A stretch of DNA of 5,139 nucleotides from Candidatus Bathyarchaeota archaeon (GCA_015520475.1 WAQA01000196.1:1-5139); one strand, 5' to 3'. Counted from the first letter of the stretch, positions 1-4,986 are shown. The notes: generated from the sequence alone by a model not told the origin. Translations and numbers: made by a program.

Positions 1-11
1 ATGAGGCTCAT
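1..11 (-). CDS. Start of a probable VapC-like PIN-domain toxin gene, cut by the left edge
   Basis: On the minus strand the VapB stop codon TGA (10-8) overlaps an ATG (11-9) in the four-base pattern ATGA. From that ATG the readable codons are Met-Ser-Leu followed by an ATN codon, then the window ends. ATGA overlaps are typical of translationally coupled gene pairs, and VapB antitoxin genes are usually followed directly by vapC, a PIN-domain ribonuclease toxin. A purine-rich GGGATGG stretch lies just upstream as a possible ribosome site. The identity as VapC is inferred only from the neighbouring antitoxin, because no part of the PIN domain is inside the window. Confidence 0.45.
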
Positions 12-238
12 CTTCCATCCCTACTTTCCCTTATCGCCTTAATCCAAGCGTCCCTCCCAACCCTCCTTATTATTTTGCTGGCTCTCTCAACTTTTCTGTA
101 AAGCTGCAATTTCAGTCTCTCCTCAACTTCCCTTTCAAGAGCCTTCTTGATTACTTCAGACGGCCTTATACCGAGCTCCTTAAGCTTCCTTCTAAGCTCC
201 GCGTCAATCCTTGCCGAGACGGTTACTTGCTTAGTCAA
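8..238 (-). CDS. vapB: VapB-type antitoxin (ribbon-helix-helix)
   Basis: This small basic protein (76 residues from the preferred start) has the build of an archaeal VapB antitoxin. A short beta strand (QVTVSARID) is followed by a helix (AELRRKLKELG), a turn with the PSEVIKKALEREVEE helix, and a charged C-terminal tail rich in Lys, Arg and Glu. In this family the N-terminus forms a dimeric ribbon-helix-helix fold that binds its own promoter, and the tail wraps around and blocks the VapC ribonuclease. The frame is open back to TTG at 250, but there is no ATG. The TTG at 238 is preferred because GGTGGT (248-243) sits at ribosome-site distance before it. A TATA-like box at 280-273 predicts a transcript start near 250, so a leaderless start at 250 or 247 remains possible. 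The next gene overlaps the stop as ATGA. Family call is fairly sure; the exact start is not. Confidence 0.75.
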   Translation of the reverse strand: MTKQVTVSARIDAELRRKLKELGIRPSEVIKKALEREVEERLKLQLYRKVERASKIIRRVGRDAWIKAIRESRDGR

Positions 239-272
239 ATATACCACCAAAACTTACTACTCAATCATACAG

Positions 273-280
273 TATAAATT
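273..280 (-). promoter_or_regulatory. TATA-like box for the leftward vapB-vapC pair
   Basis: On the minus strand AATTTATA (280-273) matches an archaeal TATA box. Transcription about 25 bases downstream would begin near position 250, giving either a leaderless message or a leader of about 12 bases before TTG 238 that contains GGTGGT. VapB proteins commonly autoregulate, so an operator near here is expected, but I see no clear inverted repeat. Confidence 0.45.
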
Positions 281-441
281 CTACTGCGATATTAGCGTTG
301 AACTCTTTTAGCAAGGTTAAGAATTATAAGTGAAGAAGACTGTTAAAGTTGTCTCTCTAATGGGATTAAGCGTCAGCTCTTAGAATGGGGATGCGAGAAT
401 CTCCGGTGTTTTCTTCATGGTGAAAGGGATGTTCCCTATCT

Positions 442-618
442 ATGGGGAAGGGTCTCCTGAGGATGGAGCGGGAGATGCTAAGATTCTTTTTTGGACTCGG
501 AAGCGGGAAATGTGATCATCCCGTTAGGTCAATGTACCTCGATCTCCTCATCGTCCAGGAAGTATTATCCTTTATTTTGGATTTGAACCTTTTGCTTCAC
601 GTATCATTAATATTTTAG
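442..618 (+). CDS. Doubtful 58-residue small ORF
   Basis: An ATG at 442 opens a frame of 58 codons ending in TAG at 616-618, with an in-frame stop upstream at 421-423. The product starts MGKGLLRMEREML, has a FFFGLGSGKC stretch, and ends in a leucine-rich hydrophobic segment (about residues 32-58). No family is recognised. The GLGSGK sequence only loosely recalls a P-loop and lacks its surroundings. The nearest purine run (GGGAT, 426-430) is 11 bases from the start, which is weak. The frame also runs through the A/T-rich promoter region of the next gene. It could be chance, a small membrane-associated peptide, or the remnant of a lost gene. Confidence 0.15.
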   Translation: MGKGLLRMEREMLRFFFGLGSGKCDHPVRSMYLDLLIVQEVLSFILDLNLLLHVSLIF

Positions 619-634
619 TGAGTCTTATTAATAT
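606..634 (+). promoter_or_regulatory. A/T-rich promoter region of the SMC-kleisin-KITE operon
   Basis: Two TATA-like stretches lie upstream of the SMC gene: ATTAATATTTTA (606-617) and TTATTAATAT (625-634). With archaeal spacing of about 25 bases they would start transcription near 640 or near 656, giving leaders of roughly 45 or 29 bases, each carrying the AGAGG ribosome site at 671-675. The sequence does not say which one is used. No promoter is needed between the three downstream genes. Confidence 0.4.
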
Positions 635-684
635 GGGATGGTGTAAGAGTAGGATCTCCGATTGTTGTGTAGAGGAAAGTTTGG

Positions 685-2697
685 ATGCTGATTCGTGAGG
701 TGATACTGGAGAACTTCATGAGTTATGAGTATGCTAGGATACCTTTTAGGTCTGGTGTTAATGTGATCTGTGGGCCTAATGGGTCTGGTAAGTCATCTGT
801 TCTCCTCGGGATCTCTGTTGCCCTCGGCCAGTCCTATACTGAGAGATCAAAGAAGCTCAGCGATCTTATCCGTTGGGGTAAGGATATGGCTAGGGTTACG
901 CTTGTCCTTGACAATTCACGGAGGGGGAGGAGGCGTCCAGTCCCTAGGATAAAGAAGGATACTATCTTCCTCAGTAGGGTTCTTAGGAGGGATGGGAAGT
1001 ACTGGTTTGAGATTGACGGTAGGGCTGTGTCCAAGAATGATGTTAGGAGGATCCTCTCATGCTTCGGGGTTGACCCTGAGAATCTCCTGATAATCATGCA
1101 TCAGGGGATGGCTGAGGAGTTCATTATTCTTCCCCCTCAGGAGAAGTTGAGGGTTGTTGAGGCTGCTGTAGGCCTGGAATCTTATAGGCGGAACGTCCTC
1201 GACGCTAGGAGGAAGCTGAATAGGATATTCAGCCAGGAGGAATCCATAAATAAGCTTATGGAGTCCGCTAAGCAGACATTGAATTATTGGAGGGAGCAGT
1301 ATGATAGGTATCAGGAGAAGAAGCAGCTCATCTTGAAGAGGCAGTTTCTGGAGCGGGAGCTGGCGTGGGCTGAGGTCTCATCGATAGAGGCTGAAATCTC
1401 AAAGGTTAAGGGTGATATTGGAAGGCTTAAGAGCGATCTGGAGGAGATCGATTCTAGGAGAGCCTCCTATAGGGAGAGGCTGGAGAGGCTTAGGGATGAA
1501 CTGGCCAGGCTGGATCTCGAGTGGAGGAGACTCCTCGAGGACCGTTTAAGGTTGGAGGGGGAGAGGGCGAGAAATGAACTTGCAATCTCCCTCATAGAAG
1601 AGTTCATCTCCAACCTTAACTCCTCAACCACATCCTCCAGCGAGGTCTATGGAGTGAATGGTCAGGGGGATCCAGATGAACCGTCTGGAATGGACATATT
1701 AAAGGTTTTATTTGAGGGTTTGAGGGGGATAGCTGCCTCAGGATATGTGGCGGCTGATACGCTTGAGTCGTTGAGGGAGAGATCAAACACTCTCAGGAGT
1801 AGACTCTCAAGATTACATGCCCGGATATCGGATGTTGAGGATCGGATGGACGGAACCCTCTCAAGATTGAGGATGCTGGGTGATGAGGTTCTTGATTGTA
1901 GGGTTGAGTTGGCATTGCTTGAGCATCGGAGGCGTAATGTGATGGATGAGATCCTCGAGAAGGAGAAGCTCCTAAAGTCCCTGATGGGGGATCTCACGTC
2001 TGCGAGGGGTAGGGCTGAGGGGAAGGGGTTGAGGGTGGCAACTGTTAGGAGTGTACGTGAAATCCTCGATGAGATCAGGGTTACTGATGGGAAGATAGCT
2101 GCTATGGCAGACGTCTCAGAGGATATTGAACGGATGTACGAGTCATACTCGAGGCTCTACCTGGAGTTGGAGGAGAAGGCCCGTGCAGTGGCTGAGAATA
2201 AGGAGAGGACCCTGAGGGAGGTTAAGGCTAGGATGGAGAGTTGGAGGAGGGTGATAGGCGACCTCCTAGAGCATGTGAGCTCCGAGTATCAGAGGATCCT
2301 CTCATACGCGAACGCTTCAGGATCAGTCAGGCTTATAAATGAGGATGATATTGAAAGTGCAGGCGTCGAGATACTGGTCGGCTTTAAGGGGGCTGATGAA
2401 ACCCCACTCAACGCTTATACGCATAGTGGAGGGGAACGGAGCACAGCTACGATGGCGTTCCTACTGGCCCTGCAGAGGCATGTGAAGTCACCTTTCAGGG
2501 CGGTCGACGAATACGACGTTCACATGGACCCGAAGAATAGGGAGGTGATCGCGAATATACTGATATCCTCCCTCAGGGGAAGCGACGCCCAATACCTCGT
2601 TATAACACCGAACCAAATCTTCTTCGAGGACAGCGACATACATATAATCACAGTCCAGAATGTTGAGGGGAGCTCGATGGTGAGGGAGGTAGTCTAG
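685..2697 (+). CDS. Short SMC-family ATPase with Smc5/6-type head (possible coalescin relative)
   Basis: This is an ABC-type chromosome-organising ATPase, 670 residues against about 1,150-1,200 for canonical Smc. The N-terminal half-head has Walker A GPNGSGKSS (30-38), an ALG...T.R...L..LI..G stretch (47-65), and the Q-loop Gln in IIMHQG (Q140). Coiled coil follows (about 165-310), then a short apex (about 311-356), then returning coil with the joint-like segment RSVREILDEI (455-464). The C-terminal half-head has the signature HSGGERS (580-586), Walker B FRAVDE (604-609, catalytic Glu 609), D-loop DVHMD (611-615) and switch region ITPNQ (640-644). SPFR..DE.DV.MD..NR and ITP match Smc5/Smc6 better than ordinary Smc or Rad50. 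The ATG at 685 is the first start after an in-frame TAG (670-672), with AGAGG 9 bases upstream. It leads an operon with a kleisin and a KITE protein, so it likely dimerises and forms a DNA-embracing ring. Crenarchaeal coalescin is a candidate orthologue, unverified. Confidence 0.9.
   Translation: MLIREVILENFMSYEYARIPFRSGVNVICGPNGSGKSSVLLGISVALGQSYTERSKKLSDLIRWGKDMARVTLVLDNSRRGRRRPVPRIKKDTIFLSRVLRRDGKYWFEIDGRAVSKNDVRRILSCFGVDPENLLIIMHQGMAEEFIILPPQEKLRVVEAAVGLESYRRNVLDARRKLNRIFSQEESINKLMESAKQTLNYWREQYDRYQEKKQLILKRQFLERELAWAEVSSIEAEISKVKGDIGRLKSDLEEIDSRRASYRERLERLRDELARLDLEWRRLLEDRLRLEGERARNELAISLIEEFISNLNSSTTSSSEVYGVNGQGDPDEPSGMDILKVLFEGLRGIAASGYVAADTLESLRERSNTLRSRLSRLHARISDVEDRMDGTLSRLRMLGDEVLDCRVELALLEHRRRNVMDEILEKEKLLKSLMGDLTSARGRAEGKGLRVATVRSVREILDEIRVTDGKIAAMADVSEDIERMYESYSRLYLELEEKARAVAENKERTLREVKARMESWRRVIGDLLEHVSSEYQRILSYANASGSVRLINEDDIESAGVEILVGFKGADETPLNAYTHSGGERSTATMAFLLALQRHVKSPFRAVDEYDVHMDPKNREVIANILISSLRGSDAQYLVITPNQIFFEDSDIHIITVQNVEGSSMVREVV
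2685..2690 (+). promoter_or_regulatory. Ribosome binding site deciding the TTG start of the kleisin gene
   Basis: GGAGGT at 2685-2690 lies inside the last codons of the SMC gene and 9 bases before TTG 2700. It is a strong match to the 3' end of 16S rRNA. It supports a TTG start only two bases after the SMC stop codon, and so coupled translation. Confidence 0.7.
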
Positions 2698-2699
2698 AG

Positions 2700-3512
2700 T
2701 TGCCTGGGAAGAAGGAGGCTGCGAAGGAGAGGATACTCGGGGTTGTTGAGACATGCAACGCTATAATCTCAGGGGAATTAACAGATCCCTTCGCGGTCAA
2801 CGTCGATGATCTAATAGAGATCGTGAGGGAATGCTTCCCAGAACTGGACGAGCCTGAAGATCTATGCCTAGACGCTGAAGCAGTGAACAAGATAGCCACA
2901 ATCATAAAGCTCCAGAGCGACTGGGTTAAGCATAGAGCCTCATCACTATACACGGATCCATTCCTGATCGAGGATAAGATCAGATCCATCAGCATCGAGA
3001 GGCTTGCAGAGATCTTCCTCAAAACCTGGCATCCAATAGTGGAGCTGGAGCAGATATCAATCCCAACGCTCCGAGAAGCCCTCAAATACTGGGTTAACCT
3101 CACCCCAATAGATGAGAGATGGAGGAATATAGGCTTCATAGAGAGGATTATGGGGACTGTCCGCAGAGAGGAGGTTGTGAAGGAGAACATCCTAGCCGAC
3201 GAAGCCTTCACGGGGAGGCTTGAAGATCTATGGAGAGAACTTAAGGAGAGGAGCAGGGGACAGGACAAGATCAGATACTGGGACTTCATAGGATCCGAAG
3301 AGTACAAGGAGACCCTGGAACGCGCATACCTAACAAGCTTCCTAATAACATATGGATATGCAGACCTTGAGATCCACCCATTAGAGGAGGAGATATTCAT
3401 AAGGCCGAGGGAGAAGCCACCCGATAAACCCCCATCAGAACAGCTCATCTCAATCCCAATACCAATAAGCCTTGAGGAGTGGATCAAATGGCGAAGAAGC
3501 CGAGAAGCCTAA
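2700..3512 (+). CDS. ScpA-like kleisin subunit of the SMC complex
   Basis: This 270-residue protein reads as a kleisin, the bridging subunit that closes an SMC ring by binding one head and the neck of the other. Residues 8-90 match the ScpA N-terminal helical domain in order: a leading helix, then SGELTDPFAVNVDDL (24-38; ScpA commonly has a GEIDPWDIDIVDL-like sequence), then LDAEAVNKIATIIKLQSDW (57-75), like the family's helix ending in ..LL.MKSE. Residues 91-150 form a linker-like middle region. Residues 155-236 look like the C-terminal winged helix: YWDFIGSEEYKETLERAYLTSF, then TYGYADLEIHPLEEEIFI, parallel to the TFLALLEL...LEQEE.FG.I.I region of ScpA. The tail (237-270) is proline-rich. 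It starts with TTG 2 bases after the SMC stop and overlaps the next gene by 25 bases. Its position beside an SMC gene strengthens the call, which rests on motif reading rather than alignment. Confidence 0.75.
   Translation: MPGKKEAAKERILGVVETCNAIISGELTDPFAVNVDDLIEIVRECFPELDEPEDLCLDAEAVNKIATIIKLQSDWVKHRASSLYTDPFLIEDKIRSISIERLAEIFLKTWHPIVELEQISIPTLREALKYWVNLTPIDERWRNIGFIERIMGTVRREEVVKENILADEAFTGRLEDLWRELKERSRGQDKIRYWDFIGSEEYKETLERAYLTSFLITYGYADLEIHPLEEEIFIRPREKPPDKPPSEQLISIPIPISLEEWIKWRRSREA
3474..3479 (+). promoter_or_regulatory. Ribosome binding site deciding the start of the KITE gene
   Basis: GAGGAG at 3474-3479 lies within the end of the kleisin gene and 8 bases before ATG 3488. The alternative GTG start at 3479 would overlap this site, so ATG 3488 is the better start. 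Confidence 0.6.
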
Positions 3513-4072
3513 GGAGAAAAGCATACTACACAATGAAGATCAAGAAGGCAGCCCACCTACTCTTCTACAAGCATCACGTCAAGCCTGGAGTGAAGGGATG
3601 GGAACTGAGAAACATGCTGGGAGCAGACTACATGAAGATAATAGATCTCCTAAACGATTACCTTGAGAAGCTTGACCTCCAAGTCAAAGTCCTATTCAAC
3701 GGGACAGAGAAGCCTAAAGACGAAGCCGGCAGCCTAAGCAAAGCCCGCTTCCTCATAACCCTGAAGGGCACATTAACACCTAAAGAAGCGAAGATGATCG
3801 GATGGAGAATCGATGACATAGCAGGCCTAGCAGCCTCAATAGCATACATAATATCAAAGGGAGGGAAAGCCCCAAGAAGAGAAATCGAAGACCTACTCAA
3901 AGATAAGCTGCCAGGATGGAGGGTGGACGCAAACATAAACCGATACATAAGATCCGGATACCTAACCGAGGACGAGAAGGAGAACCTATACCTAGACTGG
4001 AGAACAACAGCTGAGGTCGACAGAAAAGCATTAATCAACCTGATCATGGGGGCAGGAAGAGAGCAGCAGTAA
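3488..4072 (+). CDS. Tandem winged-helix KITE-like subunit (Nse1/Nse3/ScpB type)
   Basis: This basic 194-residue protein appears to contain two winged helices. The first spans about 16-95: helix KKAAHLLFYKHH (19-30), helix KGWELRNMLG (36-45), helix DYMKIIDLLNDYLEKL (47-62), and hairpin strands QVKVLFNG and RFLITLKG. The second spans about 108-172: IDDIAGLAASIAYIISKGG (108-126), APRREIEDLLKDKL (128-141), DANINRYIRSGYLT (147-160), then ENLYLDWRTTAEVDR (165-179). That last piece resembles the closing strand and R...E helix of Nse1/Nse3, where an F/Y-x-L-x-G-R-x-x-x-E pattern is common. KITE proteins work as dimers that bind the kleisin of prokaryotic Smc and eukaryotic Smc5/6. It overlaps the kleisin gene by 25 bases. 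ATG 3488 was chosen over GTG 3479 because it has correctly spaced GAGGAG. The wing and helix assignments are my reading of the sequence; an unrelated winged-helix regulator is the main alternative. Confidence 0.6.
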   Translation: MAKKPRSLRRKAYYTMKIKKAAHLLFYKHHVKPGVKGWELRNMLGADYMKIIDLLNDYLEKLDLQVKVLFNGTEKPKDEAGSLSKARFLITLKGTLTPKEAKMIGWRIDDIAGLAASIAYIISKGGKAPRREIEDLLKDKLPGWRVDANINRYIRSGYLTEDEKENLYLDWRTTAEVDRKALINLIMGAGREQQ

Positions 4073-4294
4073 CCATCCAATCCCCCACAAGCACTCCATA
4101 CGAGAATCCTGAAGGCTCACGAATCCCCATCCCAACCCCCCATTAAGGGCTGGACTCTACCCATTATGAAATTTAACTATCCAGTAGCCTCTCACATACC
4201 TCTCTCGGAAGGATATCACAAACAACAATAAAAGGGGGATACTTCAAAAGTTTAATCTGCAGCGCAGCTTGGATGCTCCATCAAGAAGCAATGA
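4073..4294. other. Convergent intergenic region between the KITE gene and UPF0147
   Basis: This 222-base gap lies between genes that end toward each other. On the plus strand there is no obvious T-run terminator for the SMC operon. On the minus strand a small CTGC/GCAG hairpin (4267-4257) is followed by a T-rich stretch that may end UPF0147 transcription. No gene or repeat is seen. Confidence 0.5.
4220..4233 (-). terminator. Possible T-rich terminator for the UPF0147 gene
   Basis: Reading the minus strand downstream of the UPF0147 stop, CCCCC is followed by TTTTATTGTTGTTT (4233-4220). U-rich tracts are typical archaeal transcription termination signals. It is about 60 bases after the stop codon. 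No strong hairpin directly precedes it. Confidence 0.35.
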
Positions 4295-4573
4295 CTAATC
4301 CTTTATAGCCTCTAGAATACTCATCACATTCCAGAGCTTCACACGGGTGTAAGGCGGCATATTAGGATCCTGCAGGATCTCATCCAATATCGATATTGCA
4401 TTGGAAGCCCTAACAGCCGGCGTATACTCCGTCACCTGCAGAGCATCCATAGACTCCTTAGCAGCCCTCCTAATATTCCTCGGGGTAGTAGTATCCTCAG
4501 AAACCTGATTAAGTATGGCCATAGCCTGCTCAATCCTCTCCCTATACTCCTTCAACTTCCTCTTACTCACCAT
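4295..4573 (-). CDS. UPF0147 family protein
   Basis: The product (92 residues from the chosen start) matches the archaeal UPF0147 family, small all-helical proteins of unknown function. Recognisable pieces in order are RIEQAMAILNQVSEDTTTPRNIRRAAKESMDALQ (split here as RIEQAMAILNQ at about 13-23, TTPRNIRRAAKE near 29-40), then VRASNAISILDEILQDPNMP (about 53-72), and the closing YTRVKLWNVMSILEAI. The length fits the family. The frame also allows ATG at 4609, but GGAGGGTG (4588-4581) sits at the right distance before ATG 4573 and would otherwise be translated, so 4573 is preferred. A TATA-like TATTATATT (4639-4631) places the transcript start near 4610, which gives a leader of about 37 bases; a leaderless message from 4609 cannot be excluded. 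It stands alone, convergent with the SMC operon. Confidence 0.88.
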   Translation of the reverse strand: MVSKRKLKEYRERIEQAMAILNQVSEDTTTPRNIRRAAKESMDALQVTEYTPAVRASNAISILDEILQDPNMPPYTRVKLWNVMSILEAIKD

Positions 4574-4630
4574 CTCACAACACCCTCCTTCAAAGACACA
4601 AACCATCAAACAATCAAAGATCCAATACCC

Positions 4631-4639
4631 AATATAATA
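4631..4639 (-). promoter_or_regulatory. TATA-like box for the UPF0147 gene
   Basis: On the minus strand TATTATATT (4639-4631) is the best TATA match upstream of UPF0147 and lies about 25 bases before the predicted transcript start near 4610. The element also reads AATATAATA on the plus strand, so it could serve a rightward transcript starting near 4660. Confidence 0.4.
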
Positions 4640-4666
4640 GAAGACAAACTAGATTTTAACTGTGTC

Positions 4667-4807
4667 GGCTGGAAGCCTATGAATGGTCGACTCAGCAGAT
4701 CATCACCTCGCCTAGAGGCGGCCGAGACGCCCTCCGTAGCAAGCCCTAAAAGGGCTGGTCTCCTCTGGAAGATGCCTCCATCAGTAGACGCGTCTTACAT
4801 GATGGGG
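4667..4807 (+). other. Hairpin-rich intergenic segment, possible structured RNA
   Basis: Several short inverted repeats follow one another. GGCT/AGCC lies at 4667-4677 and CGCC-TAGA-GGCG at 4709-4720. A nested pair has GAGAC (4724-4728) pairing with GTCTC (4758-4762) around AGCCC (4742-4746) and GGGCT (4752-4756). CTCCATC (4776-4782 region) pairs with GATGGGG (4801-4807) around the perfect palindrome AGACGCGTCT (4786-4795). A 72-codon frame crosses it (4679-4897), but its product looks non-coding. A rightward transcript from the TATA-like box at 4631-4640 would begin just before these helices. No known RNA class is recognised: the RNase P core GAGGAAAGTCC, an SRP domain and tRNA arms are all absent. 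The helices are short, so chance is a real alternative. Confidence 0.25.
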
Positions 4808-4870
4808 AAGCTAGAAGATCACAGGGTTTCAGGCTCTTGGCGGCTGAGACCATCCGAGAACAGAAACCAT

Positions 4871-4882
4871 ATATGCGCATAT
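4871..4882. repeat. Perfect 12-base palindrome, possible operator or TATA region
   Basis: ATATGCGCATAT reads the same on both strands and is flanked on both sides by CCAT. It overlaps the best A/T-rich element (CATATATG) upstream of the gene at 4987, about 105 bases before its start. A dimeric regulator site overlapping the promoter would look like this, but there is no second copy in the window to support it. Confidence 0.3.
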
Positions 4883-4974
4883 CCATTGCTGAGCTGACGT
4901 ATCCTCCCAGCTGAGGATCGCCCCAGCCTCTACGGATGCTTCGAATCTATGTTTCTATGCTGATCCTCCTGCTT

Positions 4975-4980
4975 GGGAGG
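4975..4980 (+). promoter_or_regulatory. Ribosome binding site of the right-edge gene, within a possible hairpin
   Basis: GGGAGG (4975-4980) lies 6 bases before ATG 4987, which is the reason for choosing that start. The GGAGG can pair with CCTCC at 4965-4969 across a six-base loop, and it also overlaps the perfect palindrome GAGGCGCCTC (4977-4986) that ends at the start codon. Either structure would limit ribosome access. Confidence 0.5.
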
Positions 4981-4986
4981 CGCCTC

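Larger units (their letters stand above)
251..684. other. Intergenic region between vapB and the SMC operon
   Basis: This gap of about 434 bases separates divergent genes. Its left end holds the TATA-like box for vapB and its right end the A/T-rich promoter region and ribosome site of the SMC gene. Between them is one 58-codon plus-strand frame (442-618, listed separately), a 32-codon frame at 417-515 in another register, and a short GGGA/TCCC hairpin at 426-436. I find no tRNA-like arms, no convincing C/D box pair, and no tandem repeats. The length is large for a compact archaeal genome, so a decayed gene or a small RNA is possible but not shown. Confidence 0.6.
4574..4986. other. Divergent intergenic region left of the last gene
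   Basis: This gap of about 410 bases separates UPF0147 (leftward) from an unidentified rightward gene. It contains the TATA-like box and leader of UPF0147, the hairpin-rich segment 4667-4807, a perfect 12-base palindrome at 4871-4882, a six-pair hairpin ATCCTC/GAGGAT at 4901-4918, and the ribosome site and hairpin before the last gene. The motif GCTGAG occurs three times, at 4843, 4888 and 4910. No Cdc6 gene or origin-recognition box is seen. Confidence 0.5.

Noticed and set aside
417..515. 32-codon plus-strand frame in the left gap
   Set aside because: It is too short, has only a weak GGTG upstream, and overlaps another doubtful frame; nothing favours it.
685..2697. Rad50 or Arcadin-4 identity for the ATPase
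   Set aside because: There is no CxxC zinc hook, no Mre11, HerA or NurA gene and no crenactin gene nearby. The head motifs and a kleisin neighbour fit SMC instead.
2648..3487. Long minus-strand frame opposite the kleisin gene
   Set aside because: The protein is Ser/Leu/Ile-rich and low in information, as expected for the antisense of a gene with A/C-ending codons. The plus-strand frame has kleisin motifs and a ribosome site.
4799..4847. Possible C/D box guide RNA (ATGATGG near 4799, CTGA at 4844)
   Set aside because: The outer boxes are at a suitable distance, but no acceptable internal D' and C' boxes lie between them.
4679..4897. 72-codon plus-strand frame after UPF0147
   Set aside because: The product is rich in Ser, Pro and Arg without domain pattern, codon choice does not match the G/T-ending style of the neighbouring genes, and the frame runs through several hairpins. 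It does have GGAAG near its ATG, so it is not fully excluded.
4930..4955. tRNA T-loop-like TTCGAAT
   Set aside because: The flanking bases do not form a T stem, and there is no anticodon or acceptor arm in the right place.
4574..4986. Replication origin suggested by opposite strand bias on either side of the divergent gap
   Set aside because: There is no Cdc6/Orc1 gene and no origin-recognition box, and the G/T-rich early SMC codons contradict a simple leftward fork pattern.
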